From positions 66,854-130,853 of the forward strand of contig NZ_JBLZHU010000011.1 in assembly GCF_048892425.1 (NCBI RefSeq): a DNA stretch of 64,000 nucleotides, in the 5' to 3' direction. The stretch's first letter is position 1; every line of letters begins with the position of its first letter. Positions 24,672-34,222 of the stretch are shown piece after piece. The notes under the pieces were generated by a model. That model was not told where the DNA came from. It was given only the letters and a program-made list of their open reading frames with translations, and did not search any database. Position numbers and translations under genes: made by a program. The stretch is from Pacificispira sp002696645. GTDB lineage: Bacteria > Pseudomonadota > Alphaproteobacteria > UBA8366 > Aestuariispiraceae.

Positions 24672-24913
24672 GATTCCCTCAACTTCCTGTTTATCGCGCG
24701 GCCGATGCCAATACTGGCACCGGAAATTACGCCTGAAACGGTCTGCACATTCTTGCCATATTGCCCTGAATGACGTAGTTACATCACCGAGGGTGAATTC
24801 GCCCGACATATTTTATTCTGGCACCTGGCACTTGTTTTTCCCGCTCATCAGTTTGGAGCGACACCGCCTTAGTATTTGCGGTACGGTTTGCAGGGGAGAG
24901 TATCATTTTAAAG

Positions 24914-26785
24914 TTGAACACCAGCCTGCGCTGGATTGCCAGCGCACTGACAGGGATTGTTTTCGCCACGGGCCTATCGCTTGGTGGTGCCCAGGCGCAG
25001 TCTGAAATGGCTGCCTTGGCGCCGCGCGTCGGCCCTATGTCTGACTCCACCAGTGCGCTTCCTGCGATTCTGGCGCGAAACGATATCGCCCTCTATACCG
25101 AAATTTTTGATCTCCAGAATGACGGCCAATGGGACAAGGCGGATCGGCTGATCGCGCAGTTGTCGGATGATTCTCTGATGGGCCATGTGCTGTTTCAGCG
25201 CTATATGCACCCGACCGCCTACCGGTCTTCCTATCAGGAATTAAAGAACTGGCTGGCCGATTATGCGGATCATCCCGGCGCAACGCGCATTTACGGTTTG
25301 GCCCTGAAACGCAAACCGTCATCTGTTGGCTATCCACGCAAGCCTCAGGCCGTTGAAATGCCTGCCATGGATGCAGTCGTCGCCTTTGACGAGCCTCAGG
25401 GCGGGTCCGAAACCGAATCACCGGCTACGGAAAGCCGCAAATATGCGGGGAAATCCTCAAGCCAGCGCGCCAAAATTCGTGCAATTCAGTCCCAGATTCG
25501 ATCATTGGTTCAACGCGGCAATGTGACCATCGCCTTAAAAAATCTGGATACCAAGGCCAATCGCGCCCTGTTTGATCCGGTCAGCTTTGCCGAAAGCCTG
25601 GGCGTTATCGCGCGGGGATATTTCCGGTATCATGAAGATCAGGAAGCCATGGCGGTTGCCAAGATGGCAACCAAACTGGCCGGTGATGATGCCGCCCGCG
25701 CCCATTGGTGGGGCGGATTAGCCGCGTTCCGGGCGAAAGATTGGAATACCGCTGCGGCGCATTTCGCCGCGCTGAGCCTGTCGGTTGAGGCGGATGATTG
25801 GCTGAGGGCGGCTGGCGGGTTTTGGGCTTCGCGTGCCTATTTGGTCGGGGGCGAACCCCAGAATGTATCTGCCATGCTGCAGCGCGCCGCAGAAATGCCG
25901 CGCACATTCTATGGCCTGCTGGCGACCCGCGCCCTGGGCCAAACACCCCCATTAGATTTTGAAATGCCGGTTCTGTCCGATACAGAGACGGAGTTTCTGT
26001 TAGAAATCCCCGCAGCCCGTCGGGCAATCGCGCTGATCGAAACCGGCCAGACCAACCGCGCCGATGAAGAATTGCGGCGGTTTGTGGATGAATTGCCGCC
26101 GTCCTTTGTTGGGACACTTCTTGCGCTGGCTGATCGGGCGGGGCTGGCTGATGTCGCCTTTCGCCTGGGGCGTGATATGGAGCGCCGCCAGAAGGTCAGC
26201 CTGGACGGTGCCCTGTATCCAGTACCAGGCTGGGAACCGGAAGATGGTTTTGGCATTGATCGCGCCTTGATATTTGCCATCGTGCGCCAGGAATCTCAAT
26301 TCCGCAGCCGCGCGATCAGCAGCGCTGGTGCGCGGGGCTTGATGCAATTGATGCCGGCCACCGCCGGATATATGGCGGGCGACCGATTCCATGGTTCATC
26401 CCGTGCGGAACTGTTTGAACCTGGCCTGAACCTGTCGCTGGGTCAGAAATATGTGCATCATGTCCTCAATCTGGCGGAAATTGATGGAAACCTGCTTTAT
26501 GCGCTGGCGGCGTATAATGCGGGGCCTGGCAATTTGCAGCGTTGGCGGGCCAAGATTGATTATGCCGATGATCCGCTGTTGTTCATCGAAAGCCTTCCGT
26601 CCCGTGAAACCCGCGCCTATATTGAGCATGTCCTGTCCAATTTCTGGATCTATCGCCTGCGGTTGAAGCAGAATGTCGATAGCCTGGATATGTTGATCGG
26701 GGGATCCTGGCCGATTTATGTCAGTCAGGATCAAAAGGGTTCCCCGACCGGAGAGCCCCGCACAGTGCGGATCAGCGCGGAGTAA
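24914..26785 (+). CDS. Soluble lytic murein transglycosylase
   Basis: 623 residues with a TTG start at 24914 that gives a proper signal peptide (SALTGIVFATGLSLGGAQA). Residues ~40-440 form the helical superhelical U/L region. The SLT catalytic domain follows, with catalytic E460 in IVRQESQFRSRA, then SAGARGLMQLMPATA and YALAAYNAGPGNLQRW. It cleaves the MurNAc-GlcNAc bond, forming 1,6-anhydro-muropeptides; the AmpG-like permease at 57350 could recycle these. It is followed after 5 nt by moaB. Confidence 0.92.
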   Translation: MNTSLRWIASALTGIVFATGLSLGGAQAQSEMAALAPRVGPMSDSTSALPAILARNDIALYTEIFDLQNDGQWDKADRLIAQLSDDSLMGHVLFQRYMHPTAYRSSYQELKNWLADYADHPGATRIYGLALKRKPSSVGYPRKPQAVEMPAMDAVVAFDEPQGGSETESPATESRKYAGKSSSQRAKIRAIQSQIRSLVQRGNVTIALKNLDTKANRALFDPVSFAESLGVIARGYFRYHEDQEAMAVAKMATKLAGDDAARAHWWGGLAAFRAKDWNTAAAHFAALSLSVEADDWLRAAGGFWASRAYLVGGEPQNVSAMLQRAAEMPRTFYGLLATRALGQTPPLDFEMPVLSDTETEFLLEIPAARRAIALIETGQTNRADEELRRFVDELPPSFVGTLLALADRAGLADVAFRLGRDMERRQKVSLDGALYPVPGWEPEDGFGIDRALIFAIVRQESQFRSRAISSAGARGLMQLMPATAGYMAGDRFHGSSRAELFEPGLNLSLGQKYVHHVLNLAEIDGNLLYALAAYNAGPGNLQRWRAKIDYADDPLLFIESLPSRETRAYIEHVLSNFWIYRLRLKQNVDSLDMLIGGSWPIYVSQDQKGSPTGEPRTVRISAE

Positions 26786-26790
26786 TTTCA

Positions 26791-27321
26791 ATGCTGGGTG
26801 TTGATAAGAGCCTGCCGTTCAAACCGGTGCGAATTGCGGTGCTGACTGTCTCTGATACCCGCACCGTTGAAAATGACCGATCCGGCGACTTGCTGGTCGC
26901 GCGCCTGGAACAGGATGGTCATATCCTGGCAGCACGTCAGATTATCATTGATGATGCAGCACAGATTGTTCAGGTCCTAAATCAGTGGATCGATGACCCG
27001 GAAATTGATTGTGTCATAACCACCGGCGGCACTGGTCTGACCGGGCGTGATGTCACCCCCGAAGCATTCGCCGCCGTTCGGGAAAAGGACATACCGGGCT
27101 TTGGCGAGTATTTTCGCTGGATGTCCGCCCAGAAAATCGGAACCTCCACCATTCAAAGCCGCGCCATGGCGGTCCTATCCCGGGGCACCTATCTGTTCGC
27201 CCTGCCAGGGTCTACGGGGGCCTGTAAGGATGGCTGGGATGAGATCCTGCACTATCAACTGGATTTCCGCCACAGACCCTGCAATTTTGTTGAGTTGATG
27301 CCGCGCCTGCGTGAAGTTTAA
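26791..27321 (+). CDS. moaB: Molybdopterin adenylyltransferase-like protein MoaB
   Basis: 176 residues. The MogA/MoaB fold has VLTVSDTRTVENDRSGD at the N-terminus, the nucleotide-binding TTGGTGLTGRDVTPEA at ~75-90, and LPGSTGACKDGWDEIL near the C-terminus. It is predicted to bind molybdopterin and take part in molybdenum-cofactor assembly in the cytoplasm. The start is 5 nt after the transglycosylase stop, so they probably share a transcript. Its stop overlaps the convergent MFS gene by 4 nt. Confidence 0.93.
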   Translation: MLGVDKSLPFKPVRIAVLTVSDTRTVENDRSGDLLVARLEQDGHILAARQIIIDDAAQIVQVLNQWIDDPEIDCVITTGGTGLTGRDVTPEAFAAVREKDIPGFGEYFRWMSAQKIGTSTIQSRAMAVLSRGTYLFALPGSTGACKDGWDEILHYQLDFRHRPCNFVELMPRLREV

Positions 27322-28706
27322 CGCCGCAAACGCCAGATCAGTAAGACCGACACAGCAGATACCGGCACCATCGCAACAAAAACCCAAACCCCCGCAGATT
27401 GGGCATCCGCCAGTGTCGGTTGGTCCCCATAGCCCACCAGATTCGCCACCAGCCCGCTAACTGCCGCCCCCAGCGCATAGCCGACGGTCTGAACCGTGGT
27501 CATGGCACTGGCGGCCCTGTCTTTATCCTCCGGCGGCGCCGCCTCTGTACAGCGCTGAAGGATATGGCCAAAACAGGCCCCAAATCCGGCCCCCGTGATA
27601 AACAAGCACGGCAGGATGGCCCAGACGGGACCGGGTGTTACCAGCAAGGCAAGACCTATTGTTGCCCCTAAGATCGCCAGAAAAGACAGGCGAATGGCAA
27701 TCACCTGCTGACGGGGAGCCAGACCTGACAAAGACAGCGCCCCCACTGTCCAAGCCACCGATTCCAGCGCGATCATGTACCCAACACCCAGAGGCCCAAT
27801 GTCATGTAACGTATGAAGCAGGACCGGGCCATAGACGGAAAATGCAATCGTTGCGAAAGAGATCAGGAATATCCCGATCAGGCCAATACCAGTGATATGG
27901 GTCATGTCCGTGATGCTGTATGGCAGCAGGCGGCTGTCGGTTGCCGCCTTGTCCAGACGCAGGAACAGCGCGAAACCAAGAATACCGATGCAGGACAAAG
28001 CCCCCATCAATACAAGGCTGTCCTTCTGGAGCCCCGCTGTTGCGATACACAAGACCGCAACAGACAACACCAACAGACGGCGCCAGGGCAGGCGCGCCGG
28101 ATCTGATGGCGGCGATACCGCCACCGGCAAGGCCCAGCGCAAGGCAAATGCGAGAAACAGCGCCTGAGCACAAAACGACCAAAATCCCATTCGCCACATA
28201 TCAAATTCTGCAAAAATACCACCAACTAACGGGCCTAAGAAGGCCGACGCACCCCAGACCGCCGAAATCGCGGCCATAACGCGGGGCGTATAGTGACTGG
28301 GGAATAGTTTCGCGACACCAATCATGGTGCATGCGACCAACATACCGCCCCCGAACCCTTGCAGGACACGCCCCGCAATCATTCCCCCCATTGTCGGGGT
28401 GACGGCGCTGACCAGACATCCAATCGCCACAGCCAATGCTGACCAGATCATCAACCGGCGCAGACCAAGCATCCGTGCGACCAATGCCGAACTGCACGCC
28501 GCCGTGATCGAGGCCAGAAGGTAGAGCACGAAATTCCAGGAGATGAACGCCTCTCCCCCCACATCAGCGACGACGCCGGGCAGCAAGGTGGCGATGACGG
28601 TGCTGTCTGCTGCATGCAGCCAAACCCCGAATGACAACACGGCGAAAAGACCGCGATTGGGTCCGGATAAAACCGTCCCCCAGGATACCGGATTTTCTGT
28701 GGTCAT
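27318..28706 (-). CDS. MFS transporter (DHA2-like)
   Basis: 462 residues, about 12-14 membrane helices. Motif C-like glycine-rich stretches (SAVWGASAFLGPLVGGIF) and motif A (ARMLGLRRLM) suggest a proton-driven drug or metabolite exporter of the DHA2 type. It begins inside the stop of the Rieske-fusion gene (ATGA overlap), so the two products are made together. An exporter for the product of that oxidoreductase is the simplest reading (inference). Confidence 0.88.
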   Translation of the reverse strand: MTTENPVSWGTVLSGPNRGLFAVLSFGVWLHAADSTVIATLLPGVVADVGGEAFISWNFVLYLLASITAACSSALVARMLGLRRLMIWSALAVAIGCLVSAVTPTMGGMIAGRVLQGFGGGMLVACTMIGVAKLFPSHYTPRVMAAISAVWGASAFLGPLVGGIFAEFDMWRMGFWSFCAQALFLAFALRWALPVAVSPPSDPARLPWRRLLVLSVAVLCIATAGLQKDSLVLMGALSCIGILGFALFLRLDKAATDSRLLPYSITDMTHITGIGLIGIFLISFATIAFSVYGPVLLHTLHDIGPLGVGYMIALESVAWTVGALSLSGLAPRQQVIAIRLSFLAILGATIGLALLVTPGPVWAILPCLFITGAGFGACFGHILQRCTEAAPPEDKDRAASAMTTVQTVGYALGAAVSGLVANLVGYGDQPTLADAQSAGVWVFVAMVPVSAVSVLLIWRLRR

Positions 28707-30286
28707 CCTTCAGCCTGCACGAAATTCAGCGCTTGATAGGCCGTACGTTGAACATGCTTGCGCTTCAACGGGCTGGCAAGGAACCGGCGCAGGGCAGCAG
28801 CGGCCAGGGCATTGAACTGTGTTTCCGGTATTTCCTGCATTTCTTCCCGTATCGCGTAGCTGAGCTTTAATAAATGGCTGGAAACGATGTACTCGAACTT
28901 GCCATGATCCTCAACGCCCGATAGGGCCTGTTGAACCGCCTCCAAGGGATCATTGCTGCGCCAGGGGGCCTCATCAATATCAGGATCGGTAAAGCCACTG
29001 TTGCGCCCAAGGAAACATCCCATCTGTAACAGGCCTTGGGGCCACAGGTCCGGATAGCGTTCTGCCAATTTCCGCACCGCATTGCCGAAGGTAACCGTAT
29101 GGGTGAAGTCCAGCCAGCCAACGCTTTGGGCGATGCTGCTGTCGGTCTTGTCCTGCCAATCCAGATCGAAATGCAACAATTGCCAGGCCCCAGCCGTCAT
29201 GGCGGCGTCGTATAGGGCAATCGGATCCTTCGAACCCGCGCTCAGCCGAGCCAAAATCTCCCGAGCAGATCCCCTGCGAAGCGACTCTGAGTCTGGCTGT
29301 TCTGATCCCTGCCCATCCCATGCCTTGAGGGCTTTACCATAGGCACGGAATTCCGGAATCAAATCCTCCCGACTGGCATAGATAAAGGATCGGGTTAGCA
29401 TCAGACACAGCATCAACAGGCTTTCGCGATCCCCCAACGCCGCGGTTAAGGCTCGCATCTTATAGGTATAAATCGCGGAATGACCGAAATCCGCATAATG
29501 CGACAGGGCTGCCCGTGCAAAGCCCCGCTCCATATCCGACCAGGTCAAACCATCAGAAACGGCCCCTCGGACATGGGAACAGGCCGCCGCCTCATCTTCC
29601 GCCTCAACCGCGGCGACATAGGCATCCTCATCCCAGGCCCGGGAGGTTGTTGGATAGGAAAATACGGGTTCGCGCCGCGTATCCCAGGCGAAATGACCAA
29701 TGCATTCTGTCAGCATTCCCAATTGCCGCACCGGGTCTTGAGTCTCACCGCGAAGGCTCAGCCAATCGGCGGCGGCGGGCAAGGCATGGGTCGCGCCATA
29801 TTCAAACCGGTCCCCCACCCTTGCAATCGTGCGCCGCAAACCGTCCAGCGGATCCCCGCCCGCTTTCATCAGGCGCGCCAATTCCCGTGCAATGCGGTCA
29901 TATTCATGGCGGTCGAAACAATCGGTGATGTTATCCAATGCCTGAGCAATCGCCGCTTCAGCCGGTGGATCGATTAGGTCCAGTTCCACCTGCCTCGCAA
30001 CAATCCGGGCTGGATATCGCCGCAGTTTATCACCCCCGACCAGGGTCTCCCCGCTGTCCAGATCAAATTTCCAATTGTGCCAGTTACAGGTCAGGACACA
30101 GCCGGAAACATCCCCTTCCGACAAGGGATAGCCTTCATGAGGACAGCGGTTGTTACAGGCCAGGACCTGTCCATCCTGCCACAACAGCAGGATTTGCTTG
30201 CCGTCGACTTTGACAACCAGCCGACCGGCCTTTTGCAGTGCTTCGGCTTTAGCGACTGGCTGCCAGTCTTGCGTCTTGGTTTTCAT
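28703..30286 (-). CDS. Rieske [2Fe-2S] domain fused to a large helical domain
   Basis: 527 residues. Residues 1-~105 are a Rieske ferredoxin domain with C48-P-H50 and C67-x2-H70 (NNRCPHEGYPL, TCNWHNWKF). The remaining ~420 residues are helical and histidine-rich (GATHALPAAADWL, CIGHFAWDT, HYADFGHSAIYTYK, LHFDLDW, DFTHTVTFGNAV). This vaguely recalls questin-oxidase-like DUF4243 proteins, but I cannot assign it. It is not a ring-hydroxylating oxygenase alpha subunit: no 2-His-1-carboxylate motif of that type is evident. First gene of a two-gene operon with an MFS exporter; divergent from a cysteine-rich regulator. Confidence 0.75.
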   Translation of the reverse strand: MKTKTQDWQPVAKAEALQKAGRLVVKVDGKQILLLWQDGQVLACNNRCPHEGYPLSEGDVSGCVLTCNWHNWKFDLDSGETLVGGDKLRRYPARIVARQVELDLIDPPAEAAIAQALDNITDCFDRHEYDRIARELARLMKAGGDPLDGLRRTIARVGDRFEYGATHALPAAADWLSLRGETQDPVRQLGMLTECIGHFAWDTRREPVFSYPTTSRAWDEDAYVAAVEAEDEAAACSHVRGAVSDGLTWSDMERGFARAALSHYADFGHSAIYTYKMRALTAALGDRESLLMLCLMLTRSFIYASREDLIPEFRAYGKALKAWDGQGSEQPDSESLRRGSAREILARLSAGSKDPIALYDAAMTAGAWQLLHFDLDWQDKTDSSIAQSVGWLDFTHTVTFGNAVRKLAERYPDLWPQGLLQMGCFLGRNSGFTDPDIDEAPWRSNDPLEAVQQALSGVEDHGKFEYIVSSHLLKLSYAIREEMQEIPETQFNALAAAALRRFLASPLKRKHVQRTAYQALNFVQAEG

Positions 30287-30315
30287 TTACATCCTCGCCT
30301 GTCTTGCCCTGCAAC

Positions 30316-30341
30316 GCGATATCCAGACCGTACCATATCGC
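30316..30341. promoter_or_regulatory. Palindrome in the Rieske/regulator divergent region
   Basis: GCGATAT and ATATCGC are perfect inverted arms with a 12-nt spacer, 30-55 nt upstream of the Rieske-fusion start. Position and symmetry suit a dimeric regulator such as the SufR-like protein encoded divergently. Confidence 0.45.
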
Positions 30342-30448
30342 AAGCTGGGCTATACACTTTCGCATCAAAATAGTTTCTATAGATTTAACTTTATAAATAT
30401 GACTCACCTATCTTGCTTTAATCAAGTTTTTTCTTTAGAAAGTTTCAC

Positions 30449-31093
30449 ATGACAAAACCCACACAGAAACCGCGCTCTCGCCGGGATATCCTGGACCGAT
30501 TGAAACGCGACGGACCGTCGGACGCATCCGCATTGGCCCAGGCAATGGGCGTCACCCCAATGGCGGTGCGCCAGCATCTGTATGACTTGCAGGCGGAAGG
30601 GATGGTGACGACGCAGGAGGACCCCCGCACTGTCGGGCGTCCTGCAAAGCTGTGGCAATTAACACCGGCGGCGGATCAATACTTTCCCGATGCACATGCC
30701 GATCTGGCTGTTGGATTGATTGATGCCCTGAAAAACAGCCTGGGTCAGGATGCGCTGGATCTGTTGATCGCGGAACGGTCCAGGCGGCAAAGCGCGGATT
30801 ATGCCGCAACCCTATCAAAGCCAGAAACCCTGCGCGACAAACTGGACGCCCTGGCAAAGATTCGAACCCGCGAGGGGTATATGGCAATGGTAGAACCCCT
30901 GGCCGATACGGATGGATATCTTTTCATCGAAAATCATTGCCCGATTTGCAGTGCAGCCAAGGCTTGCACAGGGCTGTGCGCGATGGAATTGACGGTGTTC
31001 AAGATCGCGCTGGGCCCGGACATTCGGGTGGAACGGACCGATCACATACTGGCGGGCGCGCGCCGCTGCGCTTATCGCGTCACGCCTTGCTGA
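30449..31093 (+). CDS. SufR-like winged-helix regulator with cysteine cluster
   Basis: 214 residues. Residues ~10-72 are a winged helix (DILDRLKRDGPSDASALAQA, VTPMAVRQHLYDLQ, GRPAKLWQLT), followed by a helical dimer region. The C-terminal domain holds C164, C167, C173 and C177 (CPICSAAKACTGLC) plus C207 and C214. This is the layout of SufR-type regulators that bind an iron-sulfur cluster. It is divergent from the Rieske-fusion/MFS operon and probably controls it in response to redox or iron. Its 3' end overlaps the convergent TPR gene by 14 nt. Confidence 0.82.
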   Translation: MTKPTQKPRSRRDILDRLKRDGPSDASALAQAMGVTPMAVRQHLYDLQAEGMVTTQEDPRTVGRPAKLWQLTPAADQYFPDAHADLAVGLIDALKNSLGQDALDLLIAERSRRQSADYAATLSKPETLRDKLDALAKIRTREGYMAMVEPLADTDGYLFIENHCPICSAAKACTGLCAMELTVFKIALGPDIRVERTDHILAGARRCAYRVTPC

Positions 31094-33014
31094 TCAGGGC
31101 CAGGCGCTCCGCCACACGGGCCAAAACCGCCGGCCATTCCTCATCGGGCATGCGCCAGAACACATCCGTATTAGGATAGAACGGGTGGCGTTCCGCCCCC
31201 AACGTGATCCATTCAGGCTTTAGCAACAGCGACCAACAGGGCACATCCAAGGCACCGGCCATATCACCGACCGACGTTCCCATATTGATGACCAAATCAC
31301 AGGCCTGAGTCAGGGCGGCGGCCCCATCCAGATCATTGAACAGATCAATATCATCAAAATGCGTGATGGAACGGCCTTCCAGCTCTTCCGGTTGAACGCC
31401 ATATTGCAAATTCACAAAATGCACATTGGGAACCGACAATACCTTCTGCCATTGGGCAATTTCCGTCAGCGCCGCCTGACTGCGCACGCGACGCAAGCCG
31501 CTGCGCCAGGCAATACCGACCTTGAGGCCACTGCCTAATTGATCCAGCCGCTTCTTGATCGCTGCGACCTGATCCGGATCGGCGGTAAAATAACCCGCCG
31601 TTTCTGGAAAGTCAGAAAGCGCAGTACGAAACAGTTTCGGCAGGGACGCGACCGGGATGGAGACATCCGCCTGGGCATTGGCAATATCAGGCCGCCCAAT
31701 GGTCTCAACCGTGGGGAAAGCCCGCTGAACCAGGCCCTGCAGGCGCGGGTCACAGCCAACCAGAATATTTGCCCCCTCGCCGGCCGCGCGCACAACATCG
31801 GGCAGGCAGGACAGGCTGCGAATTTCATCGCCCAGCCCTTGTTCCGGCACGATCAACAAGCGCCTGCCTTTCAGGGCATCGCCCTGCCAGCGTGGCAGGT
31901 CCGGACTGGTGACCGGGACACGCTCCCCACAATCCAAACCGCTTTCATACAGCGCCCATCCTTTGGCAAGGTTGCCCTGCCCCAGATGACACAGGGCCAG
32001 TTGAAAGGCATGGCGGGCATCGCTGGGGTCCAGCTTATAGGCCTTATCATAGGCAACGGCGGCTTCTTCCAGCCGGTCGGTCGCAGTCAGCATATTACCA
32101 AAATTGCCCCAGATATCAGCAAAGTCCGGCGTGGCGCGCAAGGCGTCGTGATACAGGGCTTCCGCCTCATCAAAATGGCGGGCTGCGGTCAGGATCATCG
32201 CCAGATTAGCCATCGCCCCGGCGCTTTCCGGCGCAATGGACAGGGCGTGACGGGCAATATCTTCGGCTTCTGAAAGTTGCTCCAGCCGCATCAGTGCCGC
32301 GGCCAGATTGGTCAGGCTGTCTGGATCATCCGGTGCCAGTTCCAGCACCGCCTTGAAACAGGCAGCCGCCTCCTCGACACGGTTGGACGCAGACAAAACC
32401 ACGCCATAGTTCAGCATCATATCGGCATCATTGGGCGCATAATTCAGGCCGGTTTCAAAGGCAGCCAGCGCCGCCCCATAGGACCCCATGCGATACAGGG
32501 TAACGCCCAGATTCTGATAGGCCTCAACATAATCAGGCTTCAAGACGACGGCACGCCCGAAGGCTTCGGCTGCCTTTTGCAAGGTCCCCGTCTCACGCAG
32601 CAGGGCACCCAGATTGTTCCATATTTCCGGCGATTTCGGTGACAGGGACAAGGCCTTGCGATAGGCCTGTTCCGCCGCTTCGGGATTACCCGCCCCTTCC
32701 AACGCCAGTCCCAACAGGGTTAAGACCTCAGGATTTTTCGGATCGGCCTTGCGGGCTTCCGCCAATAATTCCGCCGCCGCCGCCGGGTTGCCCAATTGAT
32801 AGGCCAGGGCCCCGCGCAGGCGCAGGGCATTTGGATCTGTCGGATGCTGTTCCAGAATCTGTCGGTAATGGGCATCAGCCTCCATCAGGCGCCCGGCCTG
32901 ATGCAATGCCATGGCCTGGTCCAGCCGGGAATCATCAGATCCCCCGCCGGTCCCATTGCCAGCCCCGTTACCGGTTCCATTCCCTTTACTTGCGCGCCGC
33001 TGCTGTCTGTTCAT
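31080..33014 (-). CDS. TPR-repeat protein with glycosyltransferase-like C-terminal domain
   Basis: 644 residues. A short Gly/Asn/Ser-rich N-terminus (~1-30) precedes about ten tetratricopeptide repeats (~30-375; AEQAYRKALSLSPKSPEIW is typical). The C-terminal ~250 residues resemble the GT-B fold domain of TPR-OGT-like or heptosyltransferase-like proteins (LKVGIAWRSG; ACDLVINMGTSVGDMAGAL; DVPCWSLL). Such proteins are cytoplasmic glycosyltransferases or scaffolds, often linked to flagellin or surface glycan modification. No flagellar gene is nearby, so the target is open. Confidence 0.8.
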   Translation of the reverse strand: MNRQQRRASKGNGTGNGAGNGTGGGSDDSRLDQAMALHQAGRLMEADAHYRQILEQHPTDPNALRLRGALAYQLGNPAAAAELLAEARKADPKNPEVLTLLGLALEGAGNPEAAEQAYRKALSLSPKSPEIWNNLGALLRETGTLQKAAEAFGRAVVLKPDYVEAYQNLGVTLYRMGSYGAALAAFETGLNYAPNDADMMLNYGVVLSASNRVEEAAACFKAVLELAPDDPDSLTNLAAALMRLEQLSEAEDIARHALSIAPESAGAMANLAMILTAARHFDEAEALYHDALRATPDFADIWGNFGNMLTATDRLEEAAVAYDKAYKLDPSDARHAFQLALCHLGQGNLAKGWALYESGLDCGERVPVTSPDLPRWQGDALKGRRLLIVPEQGLGDEIRSLSCLPDVVRAAGEGANILVGCDPRLQGLVQRAFPTVETIGRPDIANAQADVSIPVASLPKLFRTALSDFPETAGYFTADPDQVAAIKKRLDQLGSGLKVGIAWRSGLRRVRSQAALTEIAQWQKVLSVPNVHFVNLQYGVQPEELEGRSITHFDDIDLFNDLDGAAALTQACDLVINMGTSVGDMAGALDVPCWSLLLKPEWITLGAERHPFYPNTDVFWRMPDEEWPAVLARVAERLALISKA

Positions 33015-33032
33015 GGTGGGGGTATAAAACCC

Positions 33033-33449
33033 TCAAACCTCTGGGTCTAGGTCTAATGCAGCGGAATTCATACAATATCGCAATCCGGTGGGCTGTGGCC
33101 CATCGGGAAAGACATGCCCCAAATGCGCATCACAGCGGGCGCACAGAACTTCCGTGCGGCGCATGAACAGGCTGTTATCCGATTTCTCTGCCACGGCGGT
33201 TTCGTCGATTGGCTTAAAGAAACTGGGCCAGCCTGTGCCACTGTCGAATTTTGTATTCGAATGGAACAGTTTTTCACCACAGCATTTACAGGTGTAGATG
33301 CCGCGCGTCTTTGCATCATGATACTTGCCGGAAAATGGACGTTCCGTCCCCTTCTTGCGGGTGACCTTGTATTCTTCCGGGCTCAAGCGCTTTTGCCATT
33401 CAGCGTCGCTTAACGTCACTTTTGCTTTATTGCCAGCCGTATCACTCAT
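33033..33449 (-). CDS. msrB: Peptide-methionine (R)-S-oxide reductase
   Basis: 138 residues. Zinc ligands C54/C57 and C103/C106, GTGWPSF substrate loop, catalytic C126 in RYCMNSAAL. It reduces methionine-R-sulfoxide in proteins using thioredoxin. Its ATG overlaps the ChaC stop (ATGA), so the pair links methionine repair and glutathione turnover under oxidative stress. Confidence 0.96.
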   Translation of the reverse strand: MSDTAGNKAKVTLSDAEWQKRLSPEEYKVTRKKGTERPFSGKYHDAKTRGIYTCKCCGEKLFHSNTKFDSGTGWPSFFKPIDETAVAEKSDNSLFMRRTEVLCARCDAHLGHVFPDGPQPTGLRYCMNSAALDLDPEV

Positions 33450-34150
33450 GATCCGGTGCTCCTTTCCAGTTCCATTTCAGACTGCAATGCCCGCACGCGA
33501 TCCCGCAGTCGGTGCATCGGACCATCCCCAATACCAATCTCATCCATGGCAGATACCGTTTGTTCCAGATAATCCGAACAGGGTCCCAGTCTACCGGCGG
33601 CGCGGGCGATCTGTTGCGCCACCTCTTCCATCGGGCGGCATCCTTTATAGCGATCGCAATCCCGACGCATGACAAAGGCAATCGCATGAAACGCCCCGCC
33701 ATCATTATCTATCAAGCGCACCCAGGTCGGGCGATAGGACCCCGCCAACATTTCGCGCGCCCAGATCACATCCAGTTCTTCATCCGCCTGTGCCTCATCA
33801 ATGCGCAAGGCAACGCCCTGCACCGACCCGCCGCGATCCAGCCCCAATACCAGGCCAGGACAATCGCGCGTTCCTCGCCCGATCTGTGTTTCCAGACAAA
33901 AGGCGCGATGATACCCATGCAATCTTGCAATCTTTCGGTCCACAAAATGAAAGGCCGGGTTCCACATCAGGGATCCATATGCAAAGACCCAGATATCCGA
34001 CCCTTTGGGGCGCGCCGCCACGGTCGCAATCCGCGATGCGCGGCGTTCCTCATCACATAAGGGCTTTAACAGACCTTCCGCCTCCGCCTGGCGCGCCATT
34101 TCCTGAAAAAAGCCGTTCTTGATACCGTCTCTGTCGACCAAAATTCCCAT
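33446..34150 (-). CDS. chaC: Gamma-glutamylcyclotransferase, ChaC family
   Basis: 234 residues. The substrate loop VFAYGSLMWNP at ~55-65 is diagnostic of the gamma-glutamyl cyclotransferase fold, and the acidic pair in RIDEAQADEEL provides the catalytic glutamate region. ChaC enzymes degrade glutathione to 5-oxoproline and Cys-Gly. An N-terminal ~50-residue extension precedes the core. It is first in a coupled pair with msrB. Confidence 0.9.
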   Translation of the reverse strand: MGILVDRDGIKNGFFQEMARQAEAEGLLKPLCDEERRASRIATVAARPKGSDIWVFAYGSLMWNPAFHFVDRKIARLHGYHRAFCLETQIGRGTRDCPGLVLGLDRGGSVQGVALRIDEAQADEELDVIWAREMLAGSYRPTWVRLIDNDGGAFHAIAFVMRRDCDRYKGCRPMEEVAQQIARAAGRLGPCSDYLEQTVSAMDEIGIGDGPMHRLRDRVRALQSEMELERSTGS

Positions 34151-34222
34151 CCATCTTTATGATTCGCATAAGATAACATGGAACATCGCGGCTGGAACGC
34201 AAGGCCTTACTGGGACGCAGAC

